DNA of 64,000 nucleotides from Cryphonectria parasitica EP155 (GCF_011745365.1 NW_024468914.1:2816228-2880227), one strand, 5' to 3'. Numbered from the stretch's first letter, positions 47,162 through 58,850 are shown. The notes: generated from the sequence alone by a model not told the origin. A program made the numbers and translations.

Positions 47162-48871
47162 TCATCTCTTGGACTTCTTACCCTTTTTGCCAGTCTGCCT
47201 TGCCGGCTGTGACTTCAGCTGCGCATGGTCCTCGTCCTTGATGTGCTTGAAAAGCTGTGTTCGGGAACCAAACACCTCATCGCAGACGTTGCACTTGTTC
47301 TGCGGCGCCACGTCAGTCTCTAGCCGCCTCGGGTCGATTCCATAAATGCTAGTACGTACTGTGTCCTCCTGGGCCTGAGTGGCCGCCTTTTTGGCTCTCT
47401 TCGCTTTTGCCTTGCCAACCTTCTTTGACGCAGTCTGTCCATCGTCTTCTAGCGTCGCTTCTGTCAATTTTGACACCAGCCGGCTCTCCCCCGCATCCTC
47501 CTCCCCGTCATCTTGCAAGGAATCCGCTCCGAGATCAGAGGTGAGGCGGCCCTCGACGATATCTCTCGGCGCGTATTCGTCATCTAAAGTGTCCTCTGAG
47601 GATGTCCCTGCGGTGTCGTCTTCCTCGTCGGAGGGTTGGTTGGATTCCCTCGGTGGTGGTGAAGGTCGTGGGGCTGGGTTCGTCTCGTTTTCTCGGATCT
47701 CGTCCATGGTTTCCGGGAACTCTGCGCCAGCCGCTGGCTGATGTGCACCTTCGGTAGGCTCCTCTATATCTAGATCCAGATCGTGACCCTCCTTTTTCAT
47801 TTGTCTGCGCAGCTGTTGGACGGCCTTGACGTGCTTCTTGCTCTTCTCATGCACCTCGTACTGCTTCTCGCTCTTGAAGACTTTACTACAGACGACACAC
47901 TCGAACTGCTCGACCTCGCTCTCTTCGCTGCTCGTCGCGAACTCATCATTATACTCTGCCTCCTCGCCCCTCGACTGCGCCCAGTCTGCCACCACGAACT
48001 CCTTGTCCCGCATCTTCTCCTGGTTGGCAGCACGCGCGCGGGCGGCCTGTGTGGCGGCGCTGTCGCGCAGGATTTTCTGGCGCTCGGCTTCGGACTGTGT
48101 GTTGGGGATGTATCTCGGATCCCGCTTCTTGACGAAGGCGACCAGGGACCGCACGGCGTCGTTGAAGTCGCGGACCGCGTCATCTCGCATCTTCTTGTTC
48201 TCTTTCTCCATGGCCCTCCGCACGCGGCGGTCCGGGGCGTCGGACAGCCGCCACTTGTCCTTCCAGCTAAAGGATTTTTTGGTAGAAAAGTTGGACCATG
48301 CGGCATAGAAGGGCCTGGCGACGGAATCGTGGTCGTCGCCGGCAGAGCCGAAGGGCGGGTACTCGACGGGATCCTGGCCATCCCATTCGCAGGCTGCGGT
48401 CTCCTCGGTGGCGAGCTGGCCGAAGGTGATGTCGAGGATGCCGAAGAAGCCCGTGGGGCTGTCATTGAAGGAGACGCGGGAGTTAAAGCGGCCGATAAGG
48501 TTCATAATCTCGTCCGTGGTGGTGAGGCGGACGTTGTAGTGCGTCTGGGGCCCGCCATCGTCGTCATGGTCGGCGTCGCCGCGGAGGATGGCATCGCGGT
48601 GGGAGTCGTACCAGGCGCGCTCCTGGGGGTCGGCGAGGACCTCGTAGGCGGTCTGGACTTCGGCAAACTTCCTGGTGGCGTTGTCCTCATCATTGTAGTT
48701 GCGGTCAGGATGTAACTCGAGGGCCTTCTTCTTGTAGGCCTTCCGGATCTCTGCGTCCTCGGCATCACGATCGACACCCAGCACCTCGTAGTAGCAAGTC
48801 TTCCGGGTCAAGAGGGCGGGGTCGTCGGCGGTGGTGCCAGCACCTTCTTGAGAAGATTGCTGGGCACCCAT
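47162..48871 (-). CDS. J-domain protein with C2H2 fingers, JJJ1/DNAJC21-like
   Basis: A probable Hsp70 co-chaperone acting in cytosolic 60S ribosome maturation. After MGAQQSSQ there is a J-domain ([23 protein letters not shown] in [31 protein letters not shown]). A charged region follows, then a C2H2 finger [20 protein letters not shown] with KKHVK, acidic low-complexity stretches, and a second C2H2 finger [20 protein letters not shown]. That order is diagnostic for JJJ1. The unspliced frame is 569 codons. A 60-bp segment at 47,300-47,359 has a GTACGT donor and a GCCGCAG acceptor without breaking the frame, and is probably an intron, giving about 549 aa. The start was placed at 48,871 because upstream codons lack homology features. 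Confidence 0.9.
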   Translation of the reverse strand: MGAQQSSQEGAGTTADDPALLTRKTCYYEVLGVDRDAEDAEIRKAYKKKALELHPDRNYNDEDNATRKFAEVQTAYEVLADPQERAWYDSHRDAILRGDADHDDDGGPQTHYNVRLTTTDEIMNLIGRFNSRVSFNDSPTGFFGILDITFGQLATEETAACEWDGQDPVEYPPFGSAGDDHDSVARPFYAAWSNFSTKKSFSWKDKWRLSDAPDRRVRRAMEKENKKMRDDAVRDFNDAVRSLVAFVKKRDPRYIPNTQSEAERQKILRDSAATQAARARAANQEKMRDKEFVVADWAQSRGEEAEYNDEFATSSEESEVEQFECVVCSKVFKSEKQYEVHEKSKKHVKAVQQLRRQMKKEGHDLDLDIEEPTEGAHQPAAGAEFPETMDEIRENETNPAPRPSPPPRESNQPSDEEDDTAGTSSEDTLDDEYAPRDIVEGRLTSDLGADSLQDDGEEDAGESRLVSKLTEATLEDDGQTASKKVGKAKAKRAKKAATQAQEDTVRTSIYGIDPRRLETDVAPQNKCNVCDEVFGSRTQLFKHIKDEDHAQLKSQPARQTGKKGKKSKR

Positions 48872-49231
48872 CGTCAGACACAAACCCTCAAGAGGTTCGC
48901 TCTGGTATGTAGGAGTCTGTGTACCCCGTAGGCTATCGGCGTGTTGTCTCTAAAGGGCCCCTCCAGGGCGTAGTTTCTGGGAAAGGAAGAAAGATGAACT
49001 CAAGAATTGGGGAACGTGTGGGGCACGCGACAAGCGGCAAGATCTCCCGCTGAGCTTGTGACAGGGTGTTGAGTACTAGGTAATGTACGAGACTTAAGAG
49101 GCTAGGCTCTGGAAGGCGGAGTGGGAAGCACCAAGCAAAAGTGAGAAGATACATGTTTTGGCTTTCTCATTAGGATCATGACTTTCTCTGTAATTTTTGT
49201 TCCTTGTTTATGATTATATTATATTTATATA

Positions 49232-49283
<52 letters not shown>

Positions 49284-50124
49284 CGTGTGCGCCTTCAAGT
49301 AACCGCAGTAGTATCATGGTTGCATAGTATTACTATACATGTTGTATGCTATGTACTATAGCATTTTTCACTACCACTCACAGCAGCACACCTCATGCGT
49401 TATGTAACATGCAGGGAGTGGTACATCTGGAGTACCCATCTCTTCTCGGCTGCTTGCACGCTTCCGGACTAGCCCCAGCCTCTTCTCTCTACCACCGGAC
49501 TAGTACATCGTCCTAGGCGCTACTCAGTATGGTGCACTTAAGTGGCTCACAAAAATTCGAGGCGCTTCTCGACTTGTCTTTAGTAGTTGGTCCTTGCCTT
49601 CTCTGGCCGTCTTTGCCGTCCCCCATCATCGTGAAGTTGGCGGCGAAACAGGCGAAACCGGACTGACTCAGTCCTTAATCCAGTCAACCATCTCCCAGCA
49701 ATAGATCATAATATAGCGCCCACGTGGTCTGTCTGTTTGGAAACTCCTCACCTTCGCTTCGCTATATCTGGACTACGAGAACGTTCACCTTGGGCAGCTG
49801 TTCTTTTTGTCTTTGCCCTGCTCACGTGCCACTGACGACTGATGAACTCTCTTCCTCCGCTCTCGGTTTTGCCCTAAGCAGCCGCAGTGCACGACTCTGT
49901 CGCCGCCTCTCTCTGGCCGACATGTATTTCCAGCAGCCAGATCATCTCGTCTCTACTTTCTTTCCGTGCTGGTGAGCCGCCATCGTTCTCGCCTGGACCC
50001 AGGCTCTCAAGGCTACAGGTCTCGACCCACCCCCCCCCCCCAAAAGGGGGCGAGCATCCGTAGACGCTCACACAACTGCTGAACGCCCACGCCGCACGAT
50101 TTCTGGATCGCATGGTCTGCCGCC
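48872..50124. promoter_or_regulatory. Divergent intergenic region JJJ1-like / SPX-RING
   Basis: 1.25 kb including a (GT)n microsatellite at 49,233-49,289. A CT-rich stretch runs over 49,780-50,000, and the SPX-RING leader has a run of C followed by AAAAGGGGG (50,028-50,049) able to fold back. ORFs here have no family features. Confidence 0.55.
49233..49289. repeat. (GT)n microsatellite
   Basis: About 57 bp of nearly pure GT dinucleotide, ending in GTGCGTGCGTGTGC. Confidence 0.95.
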
Positions 50125-51508
50125 ATGAAGTTCGCCCACGAGTTCAAGGAGGTCCTCGACCGAGAGGGCTTCCCCGACCACTGGCTCGCCGCCGCCATTC
50201 CTTACTCCCAGCTCAAGAAATGTCTCAAGAAGGTGCAGCGAGAGCTCGAGGGCCTCGGTCTCGACAGGGACACCCTCCAGCAATTACTGGCCGAGCAGAC
50301 TCTCAGCCCCGACGGCGAGCCCATCCCTCTTGCCCGCTACAATCTGGACCACGCCTCCTCCCAGTCGCTGAGACCGCGTCTCTCTGTCTTCGTTCACCTG
50401 CAACATGGCCAGGTGATCGATGCTGCCTTATCACCCGCCTCCCGCGCTTTCCTGCAGCGGCTCTCTGGCAGACAGCCCTGCTCGCCCGCCCTCAGTGCGA
50501 CAAGGCCTGATCCTGGACCCTTCTCCCCCGAGGAGCTGGAGCGGATCGAGGTGCCGCTGGTATTCGACGGCGAGTTCTTCAACATTCTCCAGACCGATGT
50601 AGATAGCCTAGATACCCTTCTGCAGCAGGAAGAGAGGTCTATGGAGACGGACATCAAGTCCCTAGGCGATGAGGTGTCCACCGTGGTCCGGCCACCCAAG
50701 GCGCTTTCGAAATCCGACCTGAACCGCTGGCGCGAGATCTTCGACCTCTACGTCAACGCGCAGGTGTTCTTCTCCTCGCACGAGCTGGACCACGGCTCTA
50801 GATCCAGCGCAAAGGCTGTGCAGCAGCTGGTCTGGTTCCAGAAGGAGGTGCAGGAGCGGGGTCTGCTGGACAAGTTCAAGATGCCCTCCAGTAGGCGGGC
50901 CTACACCAGGTTCCTGCAGCTTAACGCCACGCTGCTCCAGAACCTCAAGTTTCAGGAGCTCAATAAGACGGCCATCACCAAGATCCTCAAGAAATTCGAC
51001 AAGCGGACAAGCCTGGGGGCATCCGTCTCGTTCCGCTCCGCCGTCCGGTCGCAGAGGTTCCTCGCTGGCAACGTGGCTAAGAAACTGTGCGCGCAGCTCT
51101 CGCAGGAGGTGGTCTCGGTGGTTCCCAGGGCTGAGGACTACGACTGTCCCATCTGCTTCTCGATAGCGTGGTATCCCGTGCGCCTCAAGTGCTCGCACCT
51201 CTTCTGTGTCCGGTGTGTCATCAAGATGCAGCGCGAGAACAAGAAGAGCTGTCCCCTCTGCCGTGAAGAGGTGGTTATGGACGCCGACCTATGTGAGCAC
51301 CCAACAACGTGCAGATATTCTGTTTCTTCTTTCTCAGAAATGGGCTTATGCTAACGATGACGCAGCAAACATCGACAAGAATTTGGAAAGATTTATGAGG
51401 CAGTACTTCCGCAAGGAGACGGACGAGAAGCAGAAGGCCAACGAGATAGAGAGGGGCATGGAAATCTTTGGTGACCAGTACAAGCATTCCTCCTGCCTCG
51501 TCATGTAA
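50125..51508 (+). CDS. SPX-RING E3 ubiquitin ligase with C-terminal CaaX-like box
   Basis: An SPX domain occupies the N-terminal part (MKFAHEFKEVLDREGFPDHW, IPYSQLKKCLKKVQREL, later FFNILQTDVDSLDTLL, LNATLLQNLKFQELNKTAIT, KILKKFDKRT). A C3HC4 RING follows (CPICFSIAWYPVRLKCSHLF, CVRCVIKM, CPLCREEV). SPX domains bind inositol pyrophosphates or phosphate signals; SPX-RING proteins such as fission yeast Pqr1 are ubiquitin ligases in phosphate homeostasis. Two exons: 50125-51292 and 51366-51508, giving 436 aa. The second exon is required to read the end, which is SSCLVM. This fits a CaaX box (Cys, two aliphatics, Met) and suggests farnesylation and membrane attachment. Phosphate-regulated function is inferred from family only. 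Confidence 0.87.
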
Positions 51509-51819
51509 CTCGACCTTTTTTGTTGTTTTTTCCCCTTCTTCTTCCTCCTTTCAAATATGTTGATACCCAAGCATGCAGTATAGAGCATGCATGCAGCTGC
51601 GTTATTCTTCAATCAATTAATTAATCCAACAGCCCGATGTCTCGTTTCCCTAATGCGAAGAAATTCCTGCAGCATATCACCACATCTTGCGTATTTGGTT
51701 CTGTAAACTACTGTCACAACAATGATCCAGATGCCAATTAGGTGTGACTTTATTTGTCTTGTTCTAGATATTAGTCGCCAAAGAAATATTCGCCGCAAGA
51801 CGAATCAACAATCTCCTTT
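51509..51819. other. Convergent spacer SPX-RING / cystathionine gamma-synthase
   Basis: About 0.3 kb with 3' UTR sequence of both genes. It begins with a T-rich stretch after the SPX-RING stop. Confidence 0.5.
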
Positions 51820-53716
51820 TTAGGGGCCAGACTTCTCTGAGGCCTGTTCAGCCGCCAGCAGGGCGCTCTTAAAAACCGACACCAACTCATCCGTCTCCTC
51901 GAGACCGACACTGATCCTGAGCAGATCCGGGTCCACCCCGAGGCTGGCAACCCAGTCCAGCTCCGCATAGTGTGCCAACACCACGTAGGGCGAGGTGATG
52001 GTGAAGTTGGTACCCAGGCTCGGCCCCTTGGCCGTGGCAATATTGTCATAGAAGACCATAGCATCCGCCTTGCGATGAAACACGACGGACAGCAGGCCGC
52101 CGTACCCGCCACCGGGCACCTTGCACGCGTCATAGTGTGCCCTGGACTCTTCGTTGTGCTTGGGGTAGTGAACCCTCTTGACCATGGGATTCGACAGGAG
52201 CACCTCGCAGATGGCCTCTGCGTTGGTGTTGATGCGGTCGATCCTCGTGGCAAAGTCGCGGCTGTTACGCTCGAGGAAGATGGCGTCCTCGGCCCAGTAT
52301 GTATCCTCGTACTCATGGGCGGCTGCCTCCTTCAGCATGGCATAGTACCTACTCTTGGGGTTCAGGACGGCCGCTCCGCCCATGACGTTGCAGTCGCCCG
52401 AAAAGATCTTGGTCAGGCTGCTCACGACGACGTCCGCGTACTGCAGGACGTTGATGTTGGCAAACGTGCCGATGGTCTCGTCGACGACGACGGCGAAGTC
52501 GTACTCGTCGGCCAGGGCGCGGATGCGCCGCAGGTTGGGGCAGGTGAGCACTGGGTTGCCAGGGAACTCGCAAAAGAGGCACAGGAACCGCTCGCCCGAC
52601 CGCAGCCTTTGCTCGAGATCGTCCAGGTCCTCTTCGGAAGCATGACCGTAGAAGACGCAGCCGGGGCCGAATTTTTGAAGGATCTTGAGCGTATCGACGT
52701 AGGGGAAGCCGAACTCAACGCTCTTCATGCTGCCACGGGCGCTCAGGAGGAGACGGTGGGTGTTGAAGATGGCATTCATGCCCATCGGGTAGATGTAGAT
52801 GTCGTGCTCCGTGAGGCCCTGGACGCCCCTGTTGCTGGGCTCGGCCTGGGGGAGGGGCTCTTCTCCGACGTCGACATCGCTCGTCAGTGTACCGGCGATG
52901 CGCCTCCTGATAGCCGTCTTGGCCCGCTCAACGAGGGAGATATCCAGGTTCCTGCCGAACCGCTCCTCGACGAAGCGAGAGGACTCCTCGGAGTCAGGCC
53001 CGCTGGCGTCTGGCTGCTGGCTGTTTCTCGCCGGCGCCGTGGAGGCCAGATCGTCGACAGACATAGGTTTCTGGTAGCGTCTTGGGCCCTTGCAAGGCGG
53101 CAGCTGTCGCACGGGCGCTGCCTTAGGTGAACCAGCCGGCACAAGCAGACCCTGCGCGAGCAGACCGTGGCAGAACTCGGCGCGTCTGCTAGAGATGCCA
53201 TCGCCGCTGTGCTGCCAGTACTGTTTCGCATAGCTGAAGGCCTCGGGTAGGAACAATACTGCAGACACTGTCGGGTGAATGGGCCGCAGGGGCGTGGCAG
53301 CCGGATTGGAGCTGTCAAGGACCAAGTGGACCGAGCCGAGATTGTCCTGCGCAGAAGCTGGGGCCTTGGCCTTGATGAAAGCCTGGCACCGCTGCGCAGC
53401 CGTCCTGCTGGGGAACAGCATGGCCTTCTGTCCTGGCTGACCAAAGTCCTGGGCGATGACCTGAGCAAGAGCTGCTATGCTCTTGTGGATGTAGAATCGA
53501 GGATACCCAGTGACCATGCTGTCCAACACCCACGATTCTCCCTCCTCATAGGCGACATTGGATCTCCATGTCGGTAACGAGACACTCACAGCCTACAGAG
53601 TACGGTTAAGATATGTGTGTCGGCGACATAGTATGGCACCAAAGCGGGCATTCGAGGAACGGACTTACATGAGCTGTGTCTGGAGGAATAGATTCCCCTA
53701 ATTTTATGTGTGGCAT
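51820..53716 (-). CDS. Cystathionine gamma-synthase (transsulfuration, methionine route)
   Basis: A PLP-dependent Cys/Met-metabolism enzyme that joins cysteine to an activated homoserine to give cystathionine. The fungal form is long (here 606 aa) with a non-catalytic N-terminal half (GYPRFYIHKSIAALAQVIA), then the PLP fold: YIYPMGMNAIFNTHRLLL, GFPYVDTLKILQKFGPG, CLFCEFPGNPVLTCPNL, VVVDETIGTFANINVL, PLP Lys in SSLTKIFSGDCNVMGGA, and C-terminal LLRISVGLEETDELV. The main exon 53592-51820 opens without ATG; a first exon 53716-53669 (MPHIKLGESIPPDTAH) joined across a GTAAGT...TGTAG intron completes the start and reads into AVSVSLPTWRSNVAYEEGE. It is a homologue of N. crassa met-7 / yeast STR2 type enzymes. 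Confidence 0.9.
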
Positions 53717-53925
53717 TCTCGCAAGAGGTTTACGATGAATGAAATGACCTCTAACTAACTTGTTGCCGACGGAACTCTTGAGAGAGTAAAGAGCGATATC
53801 GAAACTTTGACACCAGACCTGGAACCGGTGGCCCAAGCAGGCCGAACCGTTGGAGAGGAGGACGAACACTAGAACCCACGAGGCGAGGACCAAGCCAGCC
53901 AGCAATTTGACGAGGATGTCCAACG

Positions 53926-53959
<34 letters not shown>

Positions 53960-54947
53960 AGTCGTGTACTTTGGTATTTGTCGCAAGAGGGTAGTAGACG
54001 AGAACAGGGCAAGGATGAATGAAGATAAGTGAGGATGTACAACAGTATACTAACACTATAAATGCTCACGGATGCTCCCCCCTGTCTGATTTTGATTGAG
54101 TGTGTGTGAGAGAGAGAGAGAGAGATAGTGGATTCAATCTGCTCGGATAAGAAATAAAAAAAAAGAAGAAGAAAAAACATCCGAGAGGCGATCATCGCCG
54201 CGCCGAGCTCAGGCTCCAGCGTCAGAGCGAGAAATTAGTTGTAGTGAAGAACTAACGGCGAATTGCTGTACTGATTCGGCCGACTATCGGAGCTCCAGAT
54301 TTGCAGTGTAGATGACGGCATTTGAGGGGCACTTGGAGTTAACAACCACTACCCGCGCTAGGTGAAGCTACAGTACGGTAGCTAATATTCCTCCATACTC
54401 GTCACCTGTCGTCGCAGGTTGGATGCCTGCGCCCATACAATGGTCCGTCCATTCACCCAAGACACGCACCCAAGACACGCGCATGCAGCACTGGAGTGAT
54501 CATCAATTCATTCATTATGCGAGGTAACAGTTATGAGATTCTCTGGGCGCCATTCCTGATCTCGCTTGCAATGCATTTGTGCAGTCCTGGCCCTCACGAA
54601 GAACAAGACGAAGATAACCAAAGGTAAAGAGAAGAAAAAAACAAGGAAAATGCTGCCCGCCGTTTCAGATTGCTCTGTCACGGGCAAGTCCACACAACTG
54701 CTACTTCCAAAAGAAGTGCATCCAGGTTGTTGTTACTGTCGTGTTAGTCATTCCTGCTGTTCTACGGATAATAATGGGACTCAAATGATGGAAGAAACAA
54801 CCATGAAGAAGGAAAGGGAGAAAAAAAAAGATGAAGGGAAAAGGAAAGAGGAGTGAAAAAGAATGGGAAAAATAAGACGATCGTCCCAAGTCCCAAGGCC
54901 ACAAAGAGAGAAAAGGCCTACCCCATGGCTGACCCAAGGGAAGAGGA
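53717..54947. other. Intergenic, microsatellites, no gene recognised
   Basis: 1.2 kb between two minus-strand genes: the cystathionine gamma-synthase promoter on the left and the 3' end of the VOC-like gene on the right. It includes (GT)n at 53,929-53,956, a GT/GA tract at 54,100-54,126, and an A/G-rich stretch near 54,780-54,860. Short ORFs have no family features. Confidence 0.55.
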
Positions 54948-56627
54948 TCAGCAATGAACTCTCGAGCCCTTTCGACTCCCAATACAACTGATACTATCAC
55001 TAGGCGCAATACTGCACACATCATCCTCATACTCGCCTCTGCTGCTTCCTACCCCACTCGCCGGCAACGGAACCCTCTTTGCCGAGACATAACTCGCTGC
55101 GCGGCTGACAGACGGCGGTGGTAGTGGCGCTGCCGCCGCGGCGTCGCGCGTAGAGACGTAGCTGTCGCCCCTTCGCAGGCCGGTCCCTCCTGACACCCGG
55201 CTCGCAGCCTTGGGTCTTGACACGAGAGAGGTCAGCTCCGTCTGTACTGTGGGCCGAGGGGGCCCTCGGACGGTGCTTGTCGTGCGGTGGCTCCGGGTCG
55301 ACACATAGGTGTCCCTGTCCGCATCGGCCGCTGCATCGTAAGTGCTGCTGCGTCGAATCGACGGTGCAGCCGCGCCGTGCATGGACCTGGCGGACGTGTG
55401 GCGCGAGCCGCCGGCATGGCTCCGGTAGTCGGCAGGAGCGGCAACCAGCCCCTCCATCTCGCTGGTCCTGGCGCTGTGCCTGGAACTGCCGGTAGGGCTG
55501 CGGTGCTCGACGTCTGTCAACAAGAGAGGCTTCCGGCCCGAGGACACCTCGCTGCGGGTGCGAGTACTGGCGCCGCCCGAGGGCCTGAAGCGTGAGGACG
55601 AGTGGCGGCTGCGGCCGTCATCGTACCCGCTGTCTGCATCCCTGGGAGGCCTCGATAAGAGGGTCGGCGGGGGACGACGGTCCGCAACAGACGACGACAG
55701 GTATTGCCTCTCGCCTCGCTCGTACCCCAGGTCTCGACCGCGAGGGCCACCAAGAGGCTCGGTTGACCTGCGCTGGAACATGGGAGGTTCAAGATCCTGC
55801 CTCGTCCGGTCCTTCATCACACCATAGGCGACGCCGGCACCGATGGCAGCGCTGGCCGCCGTGAGACCCAGCAGCCCAACGACGGCTCCAGCAGTCAGGG
55901 ATCCACTGGAGTTCTGCCGCGGTGATGGCGCTGGCTCGACCGGCCCGTACACGGTCGTTCTCGTGACCGTGCGTCGGATGACGGGAGACATATCGTCATC
56001 GGAGTAACGGTTCAGACGTGCCGACAGCGACGGTGGCGAGGCAGCACCATTGGGCGGATCAAAAGGCGTGCGAGGTGACATGTCTGACTTGGCTACATCG
56101 TAGTTCCAGCTCATGATCCGATTGATCTCGCCCTCTGTGGAGTTCGTTTTTCGAAAGGTCGACCCGGAGAAGCTCTCTGGATACTGTGGAGGGGGAATGT
56201 AGACAACGTCCATTGTGTTACCGTCCATATCCGACCCCGTGGTCGTGACTGACAGCCTCCAGTCGTCCGTCAACCAAGACGTCTCACAATCAGGAGAGGA
56301 GGAGTAGGGTGGTGATGCTCTGCCGTCCGCTTCGTGGAATCTTTGTACCGCAGCCTGGAATCGCCTGGCGACGCTTGGCGAGCTTGCAGAAAAAACAAGG
56401 CGTGATAGCCTGAGCGGTCTTTCGGCGGTGGGCCTCACGTGGCGCAGCTCGAACACGGGTGTTGGGGGCGATGTGTTCAGGCCGTACGTGAGGGAGTGTG
56501 TCCCCGGTACGACAGCTGATGAGACAGGATCAACTGCAGATATGTATTGCAGGCCCAACGGCTGTGTAATGGCCGAGTAGAAGGACGCAGAAGAAGGGAG
56601 ATGGCTCACTTCGACAAAGGGCAACAT
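54948..56627 (-). CDS. Uncharacterised protein: VOC/glyoxalase-like N-terminus, hydrophobic segment, Ser/Arg-rich tail
   Basis: A single 559-codon frame from the first ATG at 56,627. The N-terminus (MLPFVEVSHLPSSASFYSAI, QPLGLQYISA) has the beta-strand/helix look of a VOC (glyoxalase/bleomycin-resistance) domain, with LVFSASSPSVARRFQAAVQR as a plausible second half. I see no clear set of metal ligands. Residues about 248-277 are hydrophobic and Gly/Ala-rich (AVVGLLGLTAASAAIGAGVA), a possible membrane segment. The rest is Ser/Arg/Pro-rich and probably disordered, with repeated STYDAA/YVSTR-type pieces (SYVSTRDAAAA, ASYVSAKRVP). The conserved C-terminus is acidic then basic (YEDDVCSIAPSDSISCIGSR). 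Function unknown. The start could lie in an unseen upstream exon. Confidence 0.65.
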   Translation of the reverse strand: MLPFVEVSHLPSSASFYSAITQPLGLQYISAVDPVSSAVVPGTHSLTYGLNTSPPTPVFELRHVRPTAERPLRLSRLVFSASSPSVARRFQAAVQRFHEADGRASPPYSSSPDCETSWLTDDWRLSVTTTGSDMDGNTMDVVYIPPPQYPESFSGSTFRKTNSTEGEINRIMSWNYDVAKSDMSPRTPFDPPNGAASPPSLSARLNRYSDDDMSPVIRRTVTRTTVYGPVEPAPSPRQNSSGSLTAGAVVGLLGLTAASAAIGAGVAYGVMKDRTRQDLEPPMFQRRSTEPLGGPRGRDLGYERGERQYLSSSVADRRPPPTLLSRPPRDADSGYDDGRSRHSSSRFRPSGGASTRTRSEVSSGRKPLLLTDVEHRSPTGSSRHSARTSEMEGLVAAPADYRSHAGGSRHTSARSMHGAAAPSIRRSSTYDAAADADRDTYVSTRSHRTTSTVRGPPRPTVQTELTSLVSRPKAASRVSGGTGLRRGDSYVSTRDAAAAAPLPPPSVSRAASYVSAKRVPLPASGVGSSRGEYEDDVCSIAPSDSISCIGSRKGSRVHC

Positions 56628-58850
56628 TGGGAAGTCGTGTGACACAACCCGGCGGAAGGGATGCTATAAATGCAGGCACGCGGTATAAGAAAAATAATGT
56701 GGATTTGTGTCTGTGCTTGTGCACTTCGCAGCCTTGGACTTTGCACTCAAAAAGATGGAGGGCATGTGGTAGCGTAACAAAGTAACACTATCCTGGGGGA
56801 AGGCAACGGAACGCTATGCCAGGACGTGACACGACAGTTATGGTGCAGGGTGGGAGGGGTAAAGGAGGGTAGGGAAGGGAACTGTGACATCCACTCACAA
56901 AACGACTTGGTATGCGGTTTGCCGCCAGCGGGTGTGCTGCACATCAGGGGTCAACTGCATGCCGACAAATTGGAACAAAGAGAGAGAGGATACCTTTTCG
57001 CACCGACCATTCCGGTGGCGGGGTCGCCTGTGGTCCATAGTAACCCACCGATTCCTACTGTACATCCTGCACAGTACTATGGTAGTCTGTGGGGTGCTCC
57101 TGGTGAGGGAGAGAGTTCACAAACACCCCGGCCCATTGGTCCAATCGCCAGCTTTGACGTGGCTCGCCAGCCCACCTCTGCAGCAGGTAGTCAGTCACGA
57201 TCGCGAATGACATCCTACTGGGCATCAAGACAGCCTGACCCGTCTGGGATCTCCACCTGCGGTGCAAGGGGTTAAAAAGGGCTGGTCGAGGCTGTGACGA
57301 TCAAAGGATCGCAGTTTGCCATAGTAAGTACAGTATCAAGAGCAAGTAGTGCACCATCATGCTTCGATCCGACGGCGTAGCAGACGAGGGAATCATATAC
57401 TACTGATTGACGGCGCAGACGGGGGAAGTGTTGCCAAAAAATGATTATGCAGGAGTAAGCATAGAAAGTGATAATCAGAGAATGCAACAAACCAGCCTGC
57501 CGATGCCTGAGCTCAGAACAGCCACTCATAAATTTTTCAGGCTCCTCATTCAACGTTTCCTAATGAGTCCGTCGTCGTTCGGGAGGTTCTTGGCAAATGG
57601 GACATCTTCATTCCAGGGCGTGCGAAAAGGCCGATGTGACGGCTTTCAGGAGCCTCAAGTTTCGATGACCTACATGAGAGCTAGTGCTGTACCTTCGGAG
57701 CAGCATTGGCTGCCTGACTGGACAAGGTGTACCGTGCCCAAGGTACCAAGCGAGCCAAGTTAGTAGGCCCCTGCGCCACACAACCGCAGGATCAGGCTCT
57801 GGAAATGTACTTAGTAAATTGACACCTGATAGTCTCCTGCTCCTTTCATGATAGTCACGTCTGCCTGTACTGCTAGTGATGCGAAACGGCCGGATAGTCT
57901 GGATCCGCCAATGCGGCAAGTTCACACCACTAACCAAAATTCGTAGCACTGCGCGCCAAGTATCGATCGAACCTTCAGCTCCCCCCGCTGACTCTGTTCT
58001 TTGTTGTTGTGAGGCCGTTAGGCTGGTCAGTGGAGGCCCAATCCAATTTTGTTCACAGGTATACTGGAATGTATGCGTGTGTGTGCGTGTATGCGTGTGT
58101 GAGTGTGTGTGGACATTGAATTCGATTGGTCGCAATACCCATATTACTCGTGCTGCCTGAATCATCCGAGTCCAGCGCTGTTCCTCTCACACTGGTCCAC
58201 TTGGCCGCAATTAATTCACTACGGACGGACTCATGACGATCTATCCATCCGGACTGAGCACGAGGGCCGGTCACCCCAACCGATCCTCGTATCGGCGATA
58301 GGAGCCACGTCAAGCACTTGCCTGCGGCAGCAAAGAGAGAGAGAGAGAGAGAGAGAGAAAAGCACATCAACGGGTGTAAGCCCAACCTGCATGCTAGTGT
58401 GCCTATTAGGTCAAGAGCTCAGCTGAACAGGGGGTCCTCATCAAGCCAAGGCTTGACAAAGCACAAGAGAGGAGTGGTTGACCAAGTTGAAGTGGTCGAA
58501 CCGAGCATTTGGATATGCTCTTGGATCCGTTGTTGAACACCCAATTGTTTTAGTTGGAAAAACAGCGACAGTGTAAACACAGACGACCCAAACGGAAAGT
58601 GCAGGCTCGCTGATCATGGCTCATGTTGTATAGCCATCACAGCATAGCGGCACCGAAAACTGTTCCCTTTCCCTTCCACCCCACCGCACCTCCCCTCCTC
58701 TCTGTAAGACGCTTCTTATTAGTGTCGTGTAAGGTCGTGCCATCTCCAACCTCCACACGCTCTGCCGTAACCCTTTCCCTCATGGTCGCCTCCCCAGGAT
58801 ATCACCGAGAAAGACCATGATCGGAAGTAGTCAAGGGAATAGCGCGGTGA
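56628..58850. other. Intergenic, no gene recognised
   Basis: 2.2 kb between the VOC-like gene (promoter side) and the 3' end of NEP1. Only short overlapping ORFs occur. There are TG-rich sequence at 58,070-58,112 and (GA)n at 58,334-58,358. No tRNA or 5S rRNA features were found by eye. Confidence 0.5.

Noticed and set aside
47783..48715. 310-codon ORF opposite the JJJ1-like gene
   Set aside because: It is a reverse-strand shadow of a GC-rich coding region. The J-domain and zinc fingers lie on the minus strand.
51970..53130. 386-codon ORF opposite cystathionine gamma-synthase
   Set aside because: It is an antisense shadow of a long GC-rich exon. The sense strand carries the PLP-enzyme motifs.
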